Positions 1-7,800 of a DNA stretch of 24,122 bases are shown here, piece by piece. Source of the DNA: Peptostreptococcaceae bacterium. Lineage in GTDB: Bacteria; Bacillota; Clostridia; Peptostreptococcales; Peptostreptococcaceae. The first letter of the stretch is position 1. Each line of letters begins with the position of its first letter. The position numbers were made by a program, and so were the translations under genes. The stretch is taken from NCBI GenBank assembly GCA_029983575.1, contig JASBZE010000017.1:1-24122 (forward strand), given 5' to 3'. The notes under the pieces were generated by a model, which saw only the letters and a list, made by a program, of their open reading frames with translations, was not told the DNA's origin and searched no databases.

Positions 1-88
1 TTTGTAGCATTTAATCATATTTAGATAAAGCAAAACAAATTAATTAAGTAGGATAGATAATAATAGTATTTTTAAAAAAGGAGAAGGT

Positions 89-694
89 ATGAAAAATTTT
101 TATTTGATTAGGCACGCTCAGACGGACCACAATAAGGAGATGAGGTTTACCGGAATAACGGATATCCCAATATCTGAGGATTCATTTCCAAAGGTAGAGG
201 GAGTTGCAGATTTCTTTAAGGATATTGATGTCGACAAGATTTACGTTTCAGAGCTAAGTAGAACAGTTCAGACAGTTCAGCCGCTCATCGATCAAAAGGG
301 GATTAAACCCATTGTGAATCCTGGGGTTAACGAGGCTGATTTCGGAGATTATGAGACATTTACAATAGAGGAGATTTTAGCTAAGGAACCTGAGTTTTAT
401 GAAAATACGAAAAAACTCAGAGAAAATTACAAGTTTCCAAATGGTGAGAGCATGCAAATGGCATACAACAGGCACAGGGATGCTTTTAAGAAGATAGTTG
501 AGGAAACTAAAGATGGAGAGACAGTCGTAATCGGAACTCACGGAGGCTTTATAAAGAATGTTATGAGCTATATCGTATGTGACGATGTTAGGGCACACTG
601 GAGGTTTTTCCCTGAGAATATATGTATGACTCAGATCATAGATGACGATGGATTTTTGAAGATTAGGATATACAATCAGTATATTGGACGCTAA
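89..694 (+). CDS. cobC: Histidine phosphatase, probable alpha-ribazole phosphatase CobC
   Basis: This 201-residue protein belongs to the histidine phosphatase (phosphoglycerate mutase-like) superfamily. The N-terminal LIRHAQTDHN gives the catalytic R8-H9 pair. R58 in LSRTVQT, E82 in NEADFGDYE and H151 in GTHGG supply the other phosphate-pocket residues. The acidic stretch followed by FGDYE resembles CobC proteins, which remove the 5'-phosphate from alpha-ribazole phosphate or adenosylcobalamin phosphate late in nucleotide-loop assembly. The family is broad, so the substrate is inferred from the cobalamin genes that follow directly. The ATG at 89 has a good AAGGAG at 78-83. It is the first gene of the visible cluster, with cobQ starting 10 bases after its stop. 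Nothing recognisable as a promoter or cobalamin riboswitch lies in the 88 bases upstream, so the operon may begin outside the window. Confidence 0.8.
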   Translation: MKNFYLIRHAQTDHNKEMRFTGITDIPISEDSFPKVEGVADFFKDIDVDKIYVSELSRTVQTVQPLIDQKGIKPIVNPGVNEADFGDYETFTIEEILAKEPEFYENTKKLRENYKFPNGESMQMAYNRHRDAFKKIVEETKDGETVVIGTHGGFIKNVMSYIVCDDVRAHWRFFPENICMTQIIDDDGFLKIRIYNQYIGR

Positions 695-704
695 GAGGTA
701 AGGC

Positions 705-2444
705 ATGTCAAAGAAGTTAATGATTCTAGGCACTCAGTCGGGATCCGGAAAAAGTACTATAACAGCTGGAATTTTGAGAGTTCTTTCAAATATGGGATTT
801 AGTGTTAGCCCATTTAAATCTCAAAATATGGCGCTAAATTCTTTTGTTACTTCTGACGGAGAAGAGATGGGCAGGTCTCAGGCTATGCAGGCAGAAGCTG
901 CTAGAAAAAAACCGAATATAAATATGAATCCAATACTTTTGAAACCGTCAAAAAACAGGGGTTCTCAGCTTATCGTAAAAGGCAAGGCAGTCGGTTATTA
1001 CGAGGCTTTAAGCTATAGAAAAAAGAGGGCGGATCTTGTTGACGTAATCATTTCTTCGCTTGGCAATATCGAAAATAGCTGTGATGCTGTAATTCTTGAA
1101 GGAGCGGGGTCTGCATACGAGGTAAATTTAAGAGATGGTGATATCTCAAATATGGGCATGGCAGAGATTGCCGACTGTCCTGTTATTCTCGTAGCTGATA
1201 TCGACAGGGGAGGGGTATTCGCCTCAATTGCCGGTACGTATTGGCTTATGAGAGATGATGAGAAAAAAAGAGTTAAAGGGGTTATCATAAATAAATTTAG
1301 AGGAAAAGACGGTAGCTTTGACGATGGAGTTTCTGATATTGAGAGGATTACAGGATTAAAGGTGCTTGGGGTAATGCCATTTTTGGATATTGATTTGGAG
1401 GGAGAGGATTCGGTAGATCTCGATAAATCAAAGATTAGCCCATCAAAATCAGATACAGGAACACAAGATGTACACAATCAATCAGGGATAGGTCAATATA
1501 TAGATATTGCAGTCTTAAGACTACCCTATATTTCAAATTTTACAGACTTTAGTCCGCTCGAGGTAGACCCTAGGGTTAATCTTAGGTATACACTAGACGC
1601 TGATTTTATAGAAAATGCCGATCTTACAATAATTCCAGGCAGTAAGAGCACTATCGAAGACCTAGAGGTACTAAAAGAAAAAGGCATTGATGAGATTATA
1701 AAAAAGAAGAATTCAAAAGGCGAAATGATAATAGGTATATGTGGTGGTTTTCAAATGCTCGGCGAGAAGATAATCGATTTGGGCGGGGCTGAGAGTACAG
1801 TCAAACAGACTGACGGCCTGGGCATATTAGATATAAATACTGAATTTTTCCAAACAAAGAAGTTAAAGAGTAGAAAATACCAAATAGATGGAATGGAAGA
1901 TTTTATTGGATTTTCAGGGCTTGCTAAAAGAGGTCAAAATAGAGGTTTTATAAGTTGCGAAGAAAATACTTTAGTAAGCGATAAAAAGGAAGTTTCTGAA
2001 ATAAAAGATAGAATTAAGGAAGTTTTTGAAATAAAAGATAGAATTTCAGTAAGTTATAATAAAGAGGTCCCACTAAGCGATAATAAAGAGGTCCCACTAA
2101 GCGAGAGTAATGAGATTTCAGGCTACGAAATTCATATGGGAAGATCTTTTGCTACAGGGAAAGATGAGGATTTGTTATTTCAAGTTAGCAAAGAAAAAAA
2201 TGCATTTGGAACTTACATTCACGGATTATTTGAAAATGACGACATTCGCGAAATTTTGATATATAATATCATAAAAGACAAGTATGGCGAAGTTGATATG
2301 ACGCATTTTGGCGATAAACATCAGACTTATAGCGATTACAAGGACGGCCAATTCGAAAAGTTGGCATTTTATGTAGAAAAATACATAGATATTAATGAGA
2401 TTTTAAAAATCTTGGACTTGGACGAGACTAGGAGGAAGTTATGA
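705..2444 (+). CDS. cobQ: Cobyric acid synthase CobQ/CbiP with repeat-built insert
   Basis: This enzyme uses glutamine and ATP to amidate side chains b, d, e and g of adenosylcobyrinic acid a,c-diamide, giving cobyric acid. The N-terminal half is the dethiobiotin-synthetase-like ATPase: GTQSGSGKST forms the P-loop and is followed by the family signature PFKSQNMALNS. The C-terminal half is a class I glutamine amidotransferase with nucleophile C346 in GICGGFQMLG and H506 in FGTYIHGLF. At 579 residues it exceeds the usual roughly 490-510. The excess lies mainly at residues about 420-470, just before GYEIHMG, where two tandem repeats occur. One is a 10-residue unit twice (1986-2045, one base different) and the other an 8-residue unit twice (2057-2104, identical in DNA). 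A smaller polar expansion sits near residues 229-262. AGAGG at 694-698 precedes the ATG, and the stop overlaps the cbiA start by ATGA. Confidence 0.95.
   Translation: MSKKLMILGTQSGSGKSTITAGILRVLSNMGFSVSPFKSQNMALNSFVTSDGEEMGRSQAMQAEAARKKPNINMNPILLKPSKNRGSQLIVKGKAVGYYEALSYRKKRADLVDVIISSLGNIENSCDAVILEGAGSAYEVNLRDGDISNMGMAEIADCPVILVADIDRGGVFASIAGTYWLMRDDEKKRVKGVIINKFRGKDGSFDDGVSDIERITGLKVLGVMPFLDIDLEGEDSVDLDKSKISPSKSDTGTQDVHNQSGIGQYIDIAVLRLPYISNFTDFSPLEVDPRVNLRYTLDADFIENADLTIIPGSKSTIEDLEVLKEKGIDEIIKKKNSKGEMIIGICGGFQMLGEKIIDLGGAESTVKQTDGLGILDINTEFFQTKKLKSRKYQIDGMEDFIGFSGLAKRGQNRGFISCEENTLVSDKKEVSEIKDRIKEVFEIKDRISVSYNKEVPLSDNKEVPLSESNEISGYEIHMGRSFATGKDEDLLFQVSKEKNAFGTYIHGLFENDDIREILIYNIIKDKYGEVDMTHFGDKHQTYSDYKDGQFEKLAFYVEKYIDINEILKILDLDETRRKL
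1986..2104 (+). repeat. In-frame tandem repeats inside cobQ (2 x 30 bp and 2 x 24 bp)
   Basis: Two adjacent 30-bp copies lie at 1986-2015 and 2016-2045 and differ at one base (C to T, Ser to Phe). Two adjacent 24-bp copies at 2057-2080 and 2081-2104 are identical. Both units are multiples of three and encode charged residues (EIKDRI and NKEVPLS motifs) within the glutaminase half of CobQ, outside its catalytic motifs. The near-identity suggests recent duplication. Confidence 0.95.
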
Positions 2445-3820
2445 AAAAAATAATGATATCAGGTACTCACAGCGGCGTGGGTAAAACCACCCTAACCCTT
2501 GGGATTATGAGCGCCTTAAAGAAAAAAGGATATGAGGTTCAGCCCTATAAGGTGGGGCCGGATTACATCGACCCATCTTATCATGATTATGTTACGGGTA
2601 GAAATTCAAGAAATCTAGATTCATATATGCTCGATGAGGAACAGATGAAGTTCGTTGTGAAAAAAGCTTCAAAGGATTGTGATATTTCTGTTGTCGAGGG
2701 AGTAATGGGCCTATATGATGGACTTGGAACGGATATCGACAACTCTACTTCTTCATACGTTTCAAAAGTTCTTAAGCTTCCCGTAATCTTGGTGATCGAC
2801 GCTAAGGCTCAAATTGCTTCTGCGGCGGCAATGGTCAAGGGTTTTGTAGAGCTTGACAAGGACGTTATGATAGTTGGGGTAATTGCCAACAATATAAAAT
2901 CTCAAAACCACTACGAGCTAGTTAAGGAGAGCATTGAGAGATATTGTGGGGTTGAAGTTCTAGGATATCTGCCACCAGTAGACGCCTTTAGCGTAAAATC
3001 AAGACACCTAGGCTTAATTCCAGTCTATGAGAATGAAATATTCAGAGAAGGATTGGATGAGCTTACTGACAGGGTTATTGAAACTATAGATGTGGATAGA
3101 ATATTTGAGCTTTCTGAAAGCGAGGCCTTGGAAAGTGCATTTGAGCTTAGTATGTTTACCGAGGATTTTGAGATTAGGAGCCTAGCAAAGGGAAAGAAGG
3201 TAGGTATTGCTTTTGACAAGGCATTTAACTTCTATTATCAAGAAAATTTAGAGCTTCTTAAGAGCATAGGGCTTGAGCTTGTGTTTTTTAGTCCCCTTGA
3301 AGATGAGAAATTACCCGACGTGGATCTACTCTACATTGGTGGGGGATTTCCGGAGGTTTTTGCCAAGGAATTATACGAGAACAAGTCGATGAGGGAGTCT
3401 ATCAAAGAGGAGTGCGAAAGAGGTTTGGTCGTTTATGCTGAGTGCGGAGGAATTATGTATCTAGGTAAGAGCATTACCGATCTAGAAGGAAATGAGTACG
3501 AGATGGTAGGCTTTTATGAGGGAAAAAGCTTTATGACAGAGAGGTTAAAGAGGTTTGGATATTGTACGGCGACGGCAAAGGAAGATACCCTCATAGCACT
3601 AAAAGGCGAACAAATTAGGGGGCATGAATTTCATTACTCGGTTTTTGAGACTGAAATGGAGCCTGCCTTTGATATTGTTAAAATAAGAGATGAAAAGGTG
3701 GTTAAGAGCTGGGAAGGCGGATACTCTAAGAAAAATACACTGGCAACTTACATCCACACTCATTTTTTTAATAATTTAAATATGCTTGTAAATATTCTTA
3801 GACGCTTTGAGGAGGTTTAG
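2441..3820 (+). CDS. cbiA: Cobyrinate a,c-diamide synthase CbiA
   Basis: CbiA amidates the a and c carboxylates of cobyrinic acid using glutamine and ATP, the step before CobQ. The N-terminal ATPase domain begins with SGTHSGVGKTTL (P-loop), followed by PYKVGPDYIDP and VEGVMGLYDG, all typical of the CbiA/CobB family. The C-terminal glutaminase domain has C335 in YAECGGIMYL and the final His in ATYIHTHF. The 459 residues are normal for the family, and unlike CobQ there is no repeat insert. The ATG overlaps the cobQ stop (ATGA) and is preceded by AGGAGG, so the two amidases are probably translationally coupled. cbiB begins 2 bases after the stop codon. Confidence 0.96.
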   Translation: MKKIMISGTHSGVGKTTLTLGIMSALKKKGYEVQPYKVGPDYIDPSYHDYVTGRNSRNLDSYMLDEEQMKFVVKKASKDCDISVVEGVMGLYDGLGTDIDNSTSSYVSKVLKLPVILVIDAKAQIASAAAMVKGFVELDKDVMIVGVIANNIKSQNHYELVKESIERYCGVEVLGYLPPVDAFSVKSRHLGLIPVYENEIFREGLDELTDRVIETIDVDRIFELSESEALESAFELSMFTEDFEIRSLAKGKKVGIAFDKAFNFYYQENLELLKSIGLELVFFSPLEDEKLPDVDLLYIGGGFPEVFAKELYENKSMRESIKEECERGLVVYAECGGIMYLGKSITDLEGNEYEMVGFYEGKSFMTERLKRFGYCTATAKEDTLIALKGEQIRGHEFHYSVFETEMEPAFDIVKIRDEKVVKSWEGGYSKKNTLATYIHTHFFNNLNMLVNILRRFEEV

Positions 3821-3822
3821 CG

Positions 3823-4902
3823 ATGGGGATTTCTCTATTTGTTCTCCCCATAGTTATCGCCTATGTAATGGATTTGATTTTGGGAGACCCATCTTGGCTA
3901 TACCATCCAGTTATATTAATAGGAAAGCTTATAAATAGACTTGAGCGTTTTCTAGGAGGTCTTAGTAAGGGTAAGTATTTTCAAGGTGTTTTGCTAACTT
4001 TGACAACAGTCGGCGTGACTGGGATTTTTACGGGAGCAGCATATATAATCATAGCCGGTATTTTAAAGCTGACTTGGCTAAAAATCCTACTATCTAGCCT
4101 TATAATCTGGACTTCTTTTTCAAACAGATGTCTGGGCGATGAGGTAAAAGAAGTTTATAAGGCTCTTTCAATCAGGAATATAGATTATGCTAGGACGAGG
4201 CTTCAAAGGGTAGTTGGAAGGGATACGAGCGTTCTTTCTGAAAATGAAATAATTAGGGCGGCAGTCGAAACTCTATCGGAAAATCTAATCGATGGTTTCG
4301 TGTCACCCTTATTTTATGCGACCTTAGGTATGGGAATTTCATGTATTTTTATAAGTAAAAACATAGGATACCATAGTTTTATGGATCCTTTGAGTAAAAA
4401 TATAGGATATAATAATTTTACGGAGTCTTTTTACTTAAGTTTCGCACCTGTACTAGCCTTGGTTTTCAAAGCCGTAAACACACTTGATTCTATGGTGGGC
4501 TATAAAAATGAAAAATACATATTACTCGGGAGATTTTCTGCAAAGACCGACGACGTATTTAACTTTATCCCTGCAAGGATAGGAAGTATTTTGATTATTT
4601 TGACGGGGATTATAACTAGAAGAAATGGAATAAGGGTGTTTTTAAGGGATAGGAGAAATCACACAAGCCCCAACTGTGCTTACTCTGAATCCGCTTTTTC
4701 CGGTATTTTAAAAATAAGGCTTGGGGGAAGTCACATATACTTTGGCAAGATGGTTTACAAGCCGACCATTGGAGAGGACGAAAGAAAAATTGACTTTAAA
4801 ATAATAAAAGAGGCAATTAGGCTTATGTATGCCTCAAGCTTAGTAAATTTAATATTTTTTACAGCGGTTATATTATTTTTTAGTATTTATAAATTTAATT
4901 AA
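3823..4902 (+). CDS. cbiB: Adenosylcobinamide-phosphate synthase CbiB (membrane protein)
   Basis: CbiB attaches (R)-1-amino-2-propanol O-2-phosphate to adenosylcobyric acid, giving adenosylcobinamide phosphate at the membrane. Family hallmarks are DLILGDPSWLYHPVILIGKLI near the N-terminus, ENLIDGFVSPLFY, the strongly conserved KAVNTLDSMVGYKNE, and RRNHTSPNCAYSESAFSG. Hydrophobic segments occur near residues 5-17, 50-75, 85-98, 210-225, 248-265 and at the C-terminus. The 359 residues exceed the usual roughly 310-330. The extra part is a loop between LFYATLGMG and the NTLDS motif, holding a diverged 13-residue tandem repeat (residues 178-203). GGAGG at 3811-3815 gives a strong ribosome binding site. 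Its aminopropanol substrate comes from the product of the fused cobD-pduX gene downstream. Confidence 0.95.
   Translation: MGISLFVLPIVIAYVMDLILGDPSWLYHPVILIGKLINRLERFLGGLSKGKYFQGVLLTLTTVGVTGIFTGAAYIIIAGILKLTWLKILLSSLIIWTSFSNRCLGDEVKEVYKALSIRNIDYARTRLQRVVGRDTSVLSENEIIRAAVETLSENLIDGFVSPLFYATLGMGISCIFISKNIGYHSFMDPLSKNIGYNNFTESFYLSFAPVLALVFKAVNTLDSMVGYKNEKYILLGRFSAKTDDVFNFIPARIGSILIILTGIITRRNGIRVFLRDRRNHTSPNCAYSESAFSGILKIRLGGSHIYFGKMVYKPTIGEDERKIDFKIIKEAIRLMYASSLVNLIFFTAVILFFSIYKFN
4354..4431 (+). repeat. Diverged 2 x 39-bp in-frame tandem repeat inside cbiB
   Basis: Copies at 4354-4392 and 4393-4431 encode 13 residues each, SKNIGYHSFMDPL and SKNIGYNNFTESF. The first six residues are identical and the rest diverged, suggesting an older duplication than those in cobQ. 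The copies sit in a loop that CbiB relatives usually lack. Confidence 0.9.
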
Positions 4903-5012
4903 CAACTTAAATATTCTTTGTACTATATAAATTGAAGTAACAACTTAAATACTTTTTGGCATTATATAAATTATTATATTGTATATTTTTTAGGACATAG
5001 ATAGGACATAGA
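4900..5012 (+). repeat. Intergenic tandem duplications upstream of cobD-pduX (2 x ~38 bp, 2 x 11 bp)
   Basis: The 121-base gap between cbiB and the cobD-pduX fusion is built largely from duplications. A 38-bp unit beginning TAACAACTTAAAT starts at 4900 and again at 4938 with some mismatches. A perfect 11-bp unit TAGGACATAGA lies at 4991-5001 and 5002-5012, just before the ribosome binding site. A TTGGCA at 4956-4961 and TATATT at 4982-4987 might be a weak promoter, but their 20-base spacing is poor, so I do not call one. Confidence 0.85.
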
Positions 5013-5023
5013 CAGGAGGAAGT

Positions 5024-6982
5024 ATGGGAAAGACTTTATTAGGAGTTCATGGGGGAGATATCCGTGAAATGTGTAGAAGATTCAATAAAAAGCCATCCGA
5101 AATTTTAGATTACAGCACCAATATTAATCCCGATGCACCCGAGAAGGCTTTGAAGGCTGCTAAGAGGGCGGCAAAAAGAATGGGAAGTTACCCAGACACC
5201 GCTTATACCTCACTCAGACAGGCGGTCTGCGATTATATACACACCAAGAGAAATTACATAATACCCGGCAATGGGGCAACTGAGATTATCTACCTCGCCA
5301 TTAGAGCTGCCAAGGGCGACAGGGTTGGCATACTATCCCCTACTTTTTCCGAATACGAGAGGGCGTGCAGGATATTTTCTAAAAAAGTTGTCAAGATTGG
5401 TTTTGACTATGCGGAAGTATTAAAAAACCTGGATAACTTTGACACCTTGGTCATCTGTAATCCCAACAACCCAGATGGTAAGCTAAGGGATTTAGAAGAG
5501 ATTATGGACCTTATGAAACTTAATTACAAGACGGTTATAGTTGATGAGACCTTTATCGAATTTTCTTCTGATGAAGATAAATACTCCTTGATTAAACAAG
5601 TTGAAGACTACGAAAACCTAATCGTCATCAGAGCTGTCACCAAGTTTTTTGGAATGCCGGGGATCAGGTTTGGATACGGGGTATGCTCTAATAAAAAGCT
5701 GATGAAGGCTATGTACGAGATTAAAGAGCCGTGGAGCGTGAATGAATTTGCAAACACAATGTGTAAGGCTGCTTTTACAGATGAGGACTTCGTTATGCGA
5801 ACGAAAAAATACTATAGGGAAGAGAATTTGAGGGTATACGATAGATTGAAAGAGTTGAGATTTATTAGCGCTGAGAAAAGTGAGACAAATTTCATACTCT
5901 GTAAGATTGAGAGTAATTTTTTAAACTCTGCCGATCTAAAAGATGAGATGTTTAAATCTCATAATATACTTATCAGAAACTGTGAGAGTTTTGCTATGGG
6001 AGACAAGTACTTTAGAATAGCTATAAAATCAAGAGAGGATAATGACAGGGTCATCGATGCTTTGAGAGACACTACTGAATACATACACTGTCTTATGGAA
6101 AAACTCCTCCTACGCGAAACAAGAAACTCTACTTATGGCAGTTTGGGAGAGGTTGTACAGGGGCTTTACGGAGATGGTGAGTGCGAATTTATATATAGGA
6201 TACCTAAGAAAAGCGAGATTACAATGAGAAGGTACGCTGTTGGGATAGAGGATAGAAATCAACCCCCAAAGGTACAGATGGCAATCAGGGAGTTTTTGAA
6301 ATACTATTCAATAGCTCATTCAGAGATTAGAAAGATTACAGTGGAGTATAATTCTGAGATAAAACACGGAAAGGGAATGTCCTCATCTTCAGCTGATATA
6401 ATCACAACATTGAAAAATATGTACTCCCTGTATGATATTAAAATAGATGACGGGCAAATGTTGGATATAGCGGTAAAGATCGAGCCTACTGATCCTGTTC
6501 ACCTAGATGGTTTTTGCCTTTTTAATACAAATGAGGGAAAGGTGGTTAAAGACTACGGACCCTGTGATTTTCTTAAAGAAAGGCTTGATATTATAGTATT
6601 AGAGCCGGATGAAACCCTAAATACCGTTGAACTTAAGGAGTCTAAGGATTACAAGATCATTAGGGAGATGTCTAGAAATAATTTAAAACATGCCTTTGAA
6701 CTTTTAGATGAGGGTATTAGGGAAGAAGATCTACAAAAAATAGGCAGGGCAGCCGTAATAAGCGCTAGAGAAAATGAGAAGATAATGCCTAAACCGTTTC
6801 TTGAGGATATTATTAAACTATCTGAAAAGCACGGATTTTATGGCGTAAACATCGCTCATACAGGTACGGCCGTCGCGGTATTAATAGATAGAAAAGACGA
6901 TGAAACCGAGTTGATTAGGGATATTAAGAAACTTGGGATCGATAAATACTATAAAAAAATATATAGGACTACTTTGATTTAA
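5024..6982 (+). CDS. cobD: Fused threonine-phosphate decarboxylase (CobD) and L-threonine kinase (PduX-type)
   Basis: Residues 1 to about 352 are a PLP-dependent, fold type I aminotransferase-like CobD. The signature HGGDIREMCRR is followed by LDYSTNINPDAP and CNPNNPDGKL, with the PLP lysine K207 in RAVTKFFGMPGIRFGYG. Residues about 360-652 are a GHMP kinase resembling PduX: SLGEVVQG at the start of the domain and the ATP-binding loop GKGMSSSSAD from residue 449. CobD decarboxylates L-threonine O-3-phosphate to aminopropanol phosphate, and PduX-type kinases make that substrate from L-threonine and ATP. The one polypeptide therefore joins two consecutive steps and feeds CbiB, encoded just upstream. 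The frame is continuous, with no internal stop and no repeat insert. CAGGAGG precedes the ATG. Both domains look intact; activity of the fusion is inferred. Confidence 0.92.
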   Translation: MGKTLLGVHGGDIREMCRRFNKKPSEILDYSTNINPDAPEKALKAAKRAAKRMGSYPDTAYTSLRQAVCDYIHTKRNYIIPGNGATEIIYLAIRAAKGDRVGILSPTFSEYERACRIFSKKVVKIGFDYAEVLKNLDNFDTLVICNPNNPDGKLRDLEEIMDLMKLNYKTVIVDETFIEFSSDEDKYSLIKQVEDYENLIVIRAVTKFFGMPGIRFGYGVCSNKKLMKAMYEIKEPWSVNEFANTMCKAAFTDEDFVMRTKKYYREENLRVYDRLKELRFISAEKSETNFILCKIESNFLNSADLKDEMFKSHNILIRNCESFAMGDKYFRIAIKSREDNDRVIDALRDTTEYIHCLMEKLLLRETRNSTYGSLGEVVQGLYGDGECEFIYRIPKKSEITMRRYAVGIEDRNQPPKVQMAIREFLKYYSIAHSEIRKITVEYNSEIKHGKGMSSSSADIITTLKNMYSLYDIKIDDGQMLDIAVKIEPTDPVHLDGFCLFNTNEGKVVKDYGPCDFLKERLDIIVLEPDETLNTVELKESKDYKIIREMSRNNLKHAFELLDEGIREEDLQKIGRAAVISARENEKIMPKPFLEDIIKLSEKHGFYGVNIAHTGTAVAVLIDRKDDETELIRDIKKLGIDKYYKKIYRTTLI

Positions 6983-7004
6983 ATAAATTACAGATATAGT
7001 TATG

Positions 7005-7026
7005 CGAGGAGGAATCGAGGAGGAAT
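7005..7026 (+). promoter_or_regulatory. Duplicated Shine-Dalgarno sequence before cbiC
   Basis: The 11-bp unit CGAGGAGGAAT is perfectly repeated at 7005-7015 and 7016-7026, ending one base before the cbiC ATG at 7028. Each copy contains a strong GAGGAGG core. Only the second is close enough to serve the start directly. The first may act as a standby ribosome site or be a neutral by-product of duplication. Confidence 0.85.
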
Positions 7027-7027
7027 T

Positions 7028-7669
7028 ATGGAGTACATTAAAAATCCTAAAAAGATAGAGATGGGTAGCTTTGATATTATCTCGGGAATTATTAAAGAGG
7101 ATTATCCCGACTACAGGTTTAAGTCATTTATGGAGGAGATGATAATAAAAAGGGCAATTCATACGACTGCCGACTTCGATTACTTAAACATCTTAAAAAT
7201 AAGTGACGGGGCGATAGAAAAAATATCTAATGCAATTAAAGACGGAGCTATAATTTACACCGACACGACTATGATTATGAGCGGTATAAACAAGAGAAAA
7301 CTCTCATCTTTTGGCGGTGAGGTAGTTTGTTTAGTTTCCGATGAGAGAACTTTTGAACTAGCTGAAAAAAAGGGTATCACTAGGTCGATGGCGGCTGTTG
7401 AGATAGCTTTGGAAGATAAGAGAAAAAAGATATTCGTATTTGGAAATGCACCTACTGCCCTTTTTAGGTTGATGGAGTTGGATCCAAAGGGAGAAAAATT
7501 CGAGGCGGTAATTGGTGTTCCAGTTGGATTTGTAGGAGCGGCTGAGTCAAAGGCCGAGCTAGAGAAGACTGACCTAGATTATATTCTTTCAAGGGGAAGA
7601 AAGGGAGGAAGCAATTTAGCAGCTGCTATAATTAACGCCTTTTTATATAATATAGGTAATGTAGAATAA
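7028..7669 (+). CDS. cbiC: Cobalt-precorrin-8 methylmutase CbiC
   Basis: CbiC moves the methyl group from C11 to C12 of cobalt-precorrin-8, giving cobyrinic acid and finishing the corrin ring. The 213-residue protein shows family motifs: a basic RAIHTTADFDY with the catalytic His at about residue 45, ITRSMAAVEIA, FGNAPTALFRL, and the C-terminal GVPVGFVGAAESK with GRKGGSNLAAAIINA. Length is normal. Its start has a doubled GAGGAGG region. The final codons (AATATAGGTAATGTAGAA) are the first copy of a 19-bp array that continues past the stop, so the 3' end has itself been part of a tandem duplication. Confidence 0.95.
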   Translation: MEYIKNPKKIEMGSFDIISGIIKEDYPDYRFKSFMEEMIIKRAIHTTADFDYLNILKISDGAIEKISNAIKDGAIIYTDTTMIMSGINKRKLSSFGGEVVCLVSDERTFELAEKKGITRSMAAVEIALEDKRKKIFVFGNAPTALFRLMELDPKGEKFEAVIGVPVGFVGAAESKAELEKTDLDYILSRGRKGGSNLAAAIINAFLYNIGNVE

Positions 7670-7705
7670 TATAGATATTGTAGAATAATATAGGTAATGT
7701 AGAAT
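7649..7705 (+). repeat. 3 x 19-bp tandem array spanning the cbiC stop codon
   Basis: Three consecutive 19-bp units lie at 7649-7667, 7668-7686 and 7687-7705. Units one and three are identical (AATATAGGTAATGTAGAAT), while the middle one differs at a few bases. The first copy contains the last cbiC codons and runs into the TAA at 7667-7669; the other two are noncoding. Confidence 0.93.
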
Positions 7706-7725
7706 AGATAAAAAGCAATTTTGCC

Positions 7726-7800
7726 ATGGATAAATACGTAGTTGTAGATGGGAAAAATATAAATGGATAAATACGTAATCGTAGACGGGAAAAAATATAA
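7726..7800 (+). repeat. Tandem duplication of the cbiD translation start, creating a short upstream ORF
   Basis: The first ~37 bases of cbiD are duplicated directly upstream: copy one at 7726-7762 and the true gene start from 7763. They differ at a few positions and by one A in the run after GGG. Because the unit is not a multiple of three, the upstream ATG opens a separate 14-codon frame (MDKYVVVDGKNING) that stops at 7768-7770, overlapping the cbiD ATG at 7763-7765. No strong ribosome site precedes the upstream ATG, so its translation is doubtful. Confidence 0.9.

Noticed and set aside
1..88. Possible cobalamin riboswitch or promoter before cobC
   Set aside because: No B12-box-like conserved core or paired elements fit in 88 bases, and no convincing -35/-10 pair is seen. 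The control region may lie outside the window.
1013..1477. 154-codon open frame on the minus strand within cobQ
   Set aside because: It is antisense to the conserved ATPase domain of CobQ, without ribosome site or recognisable motifs.
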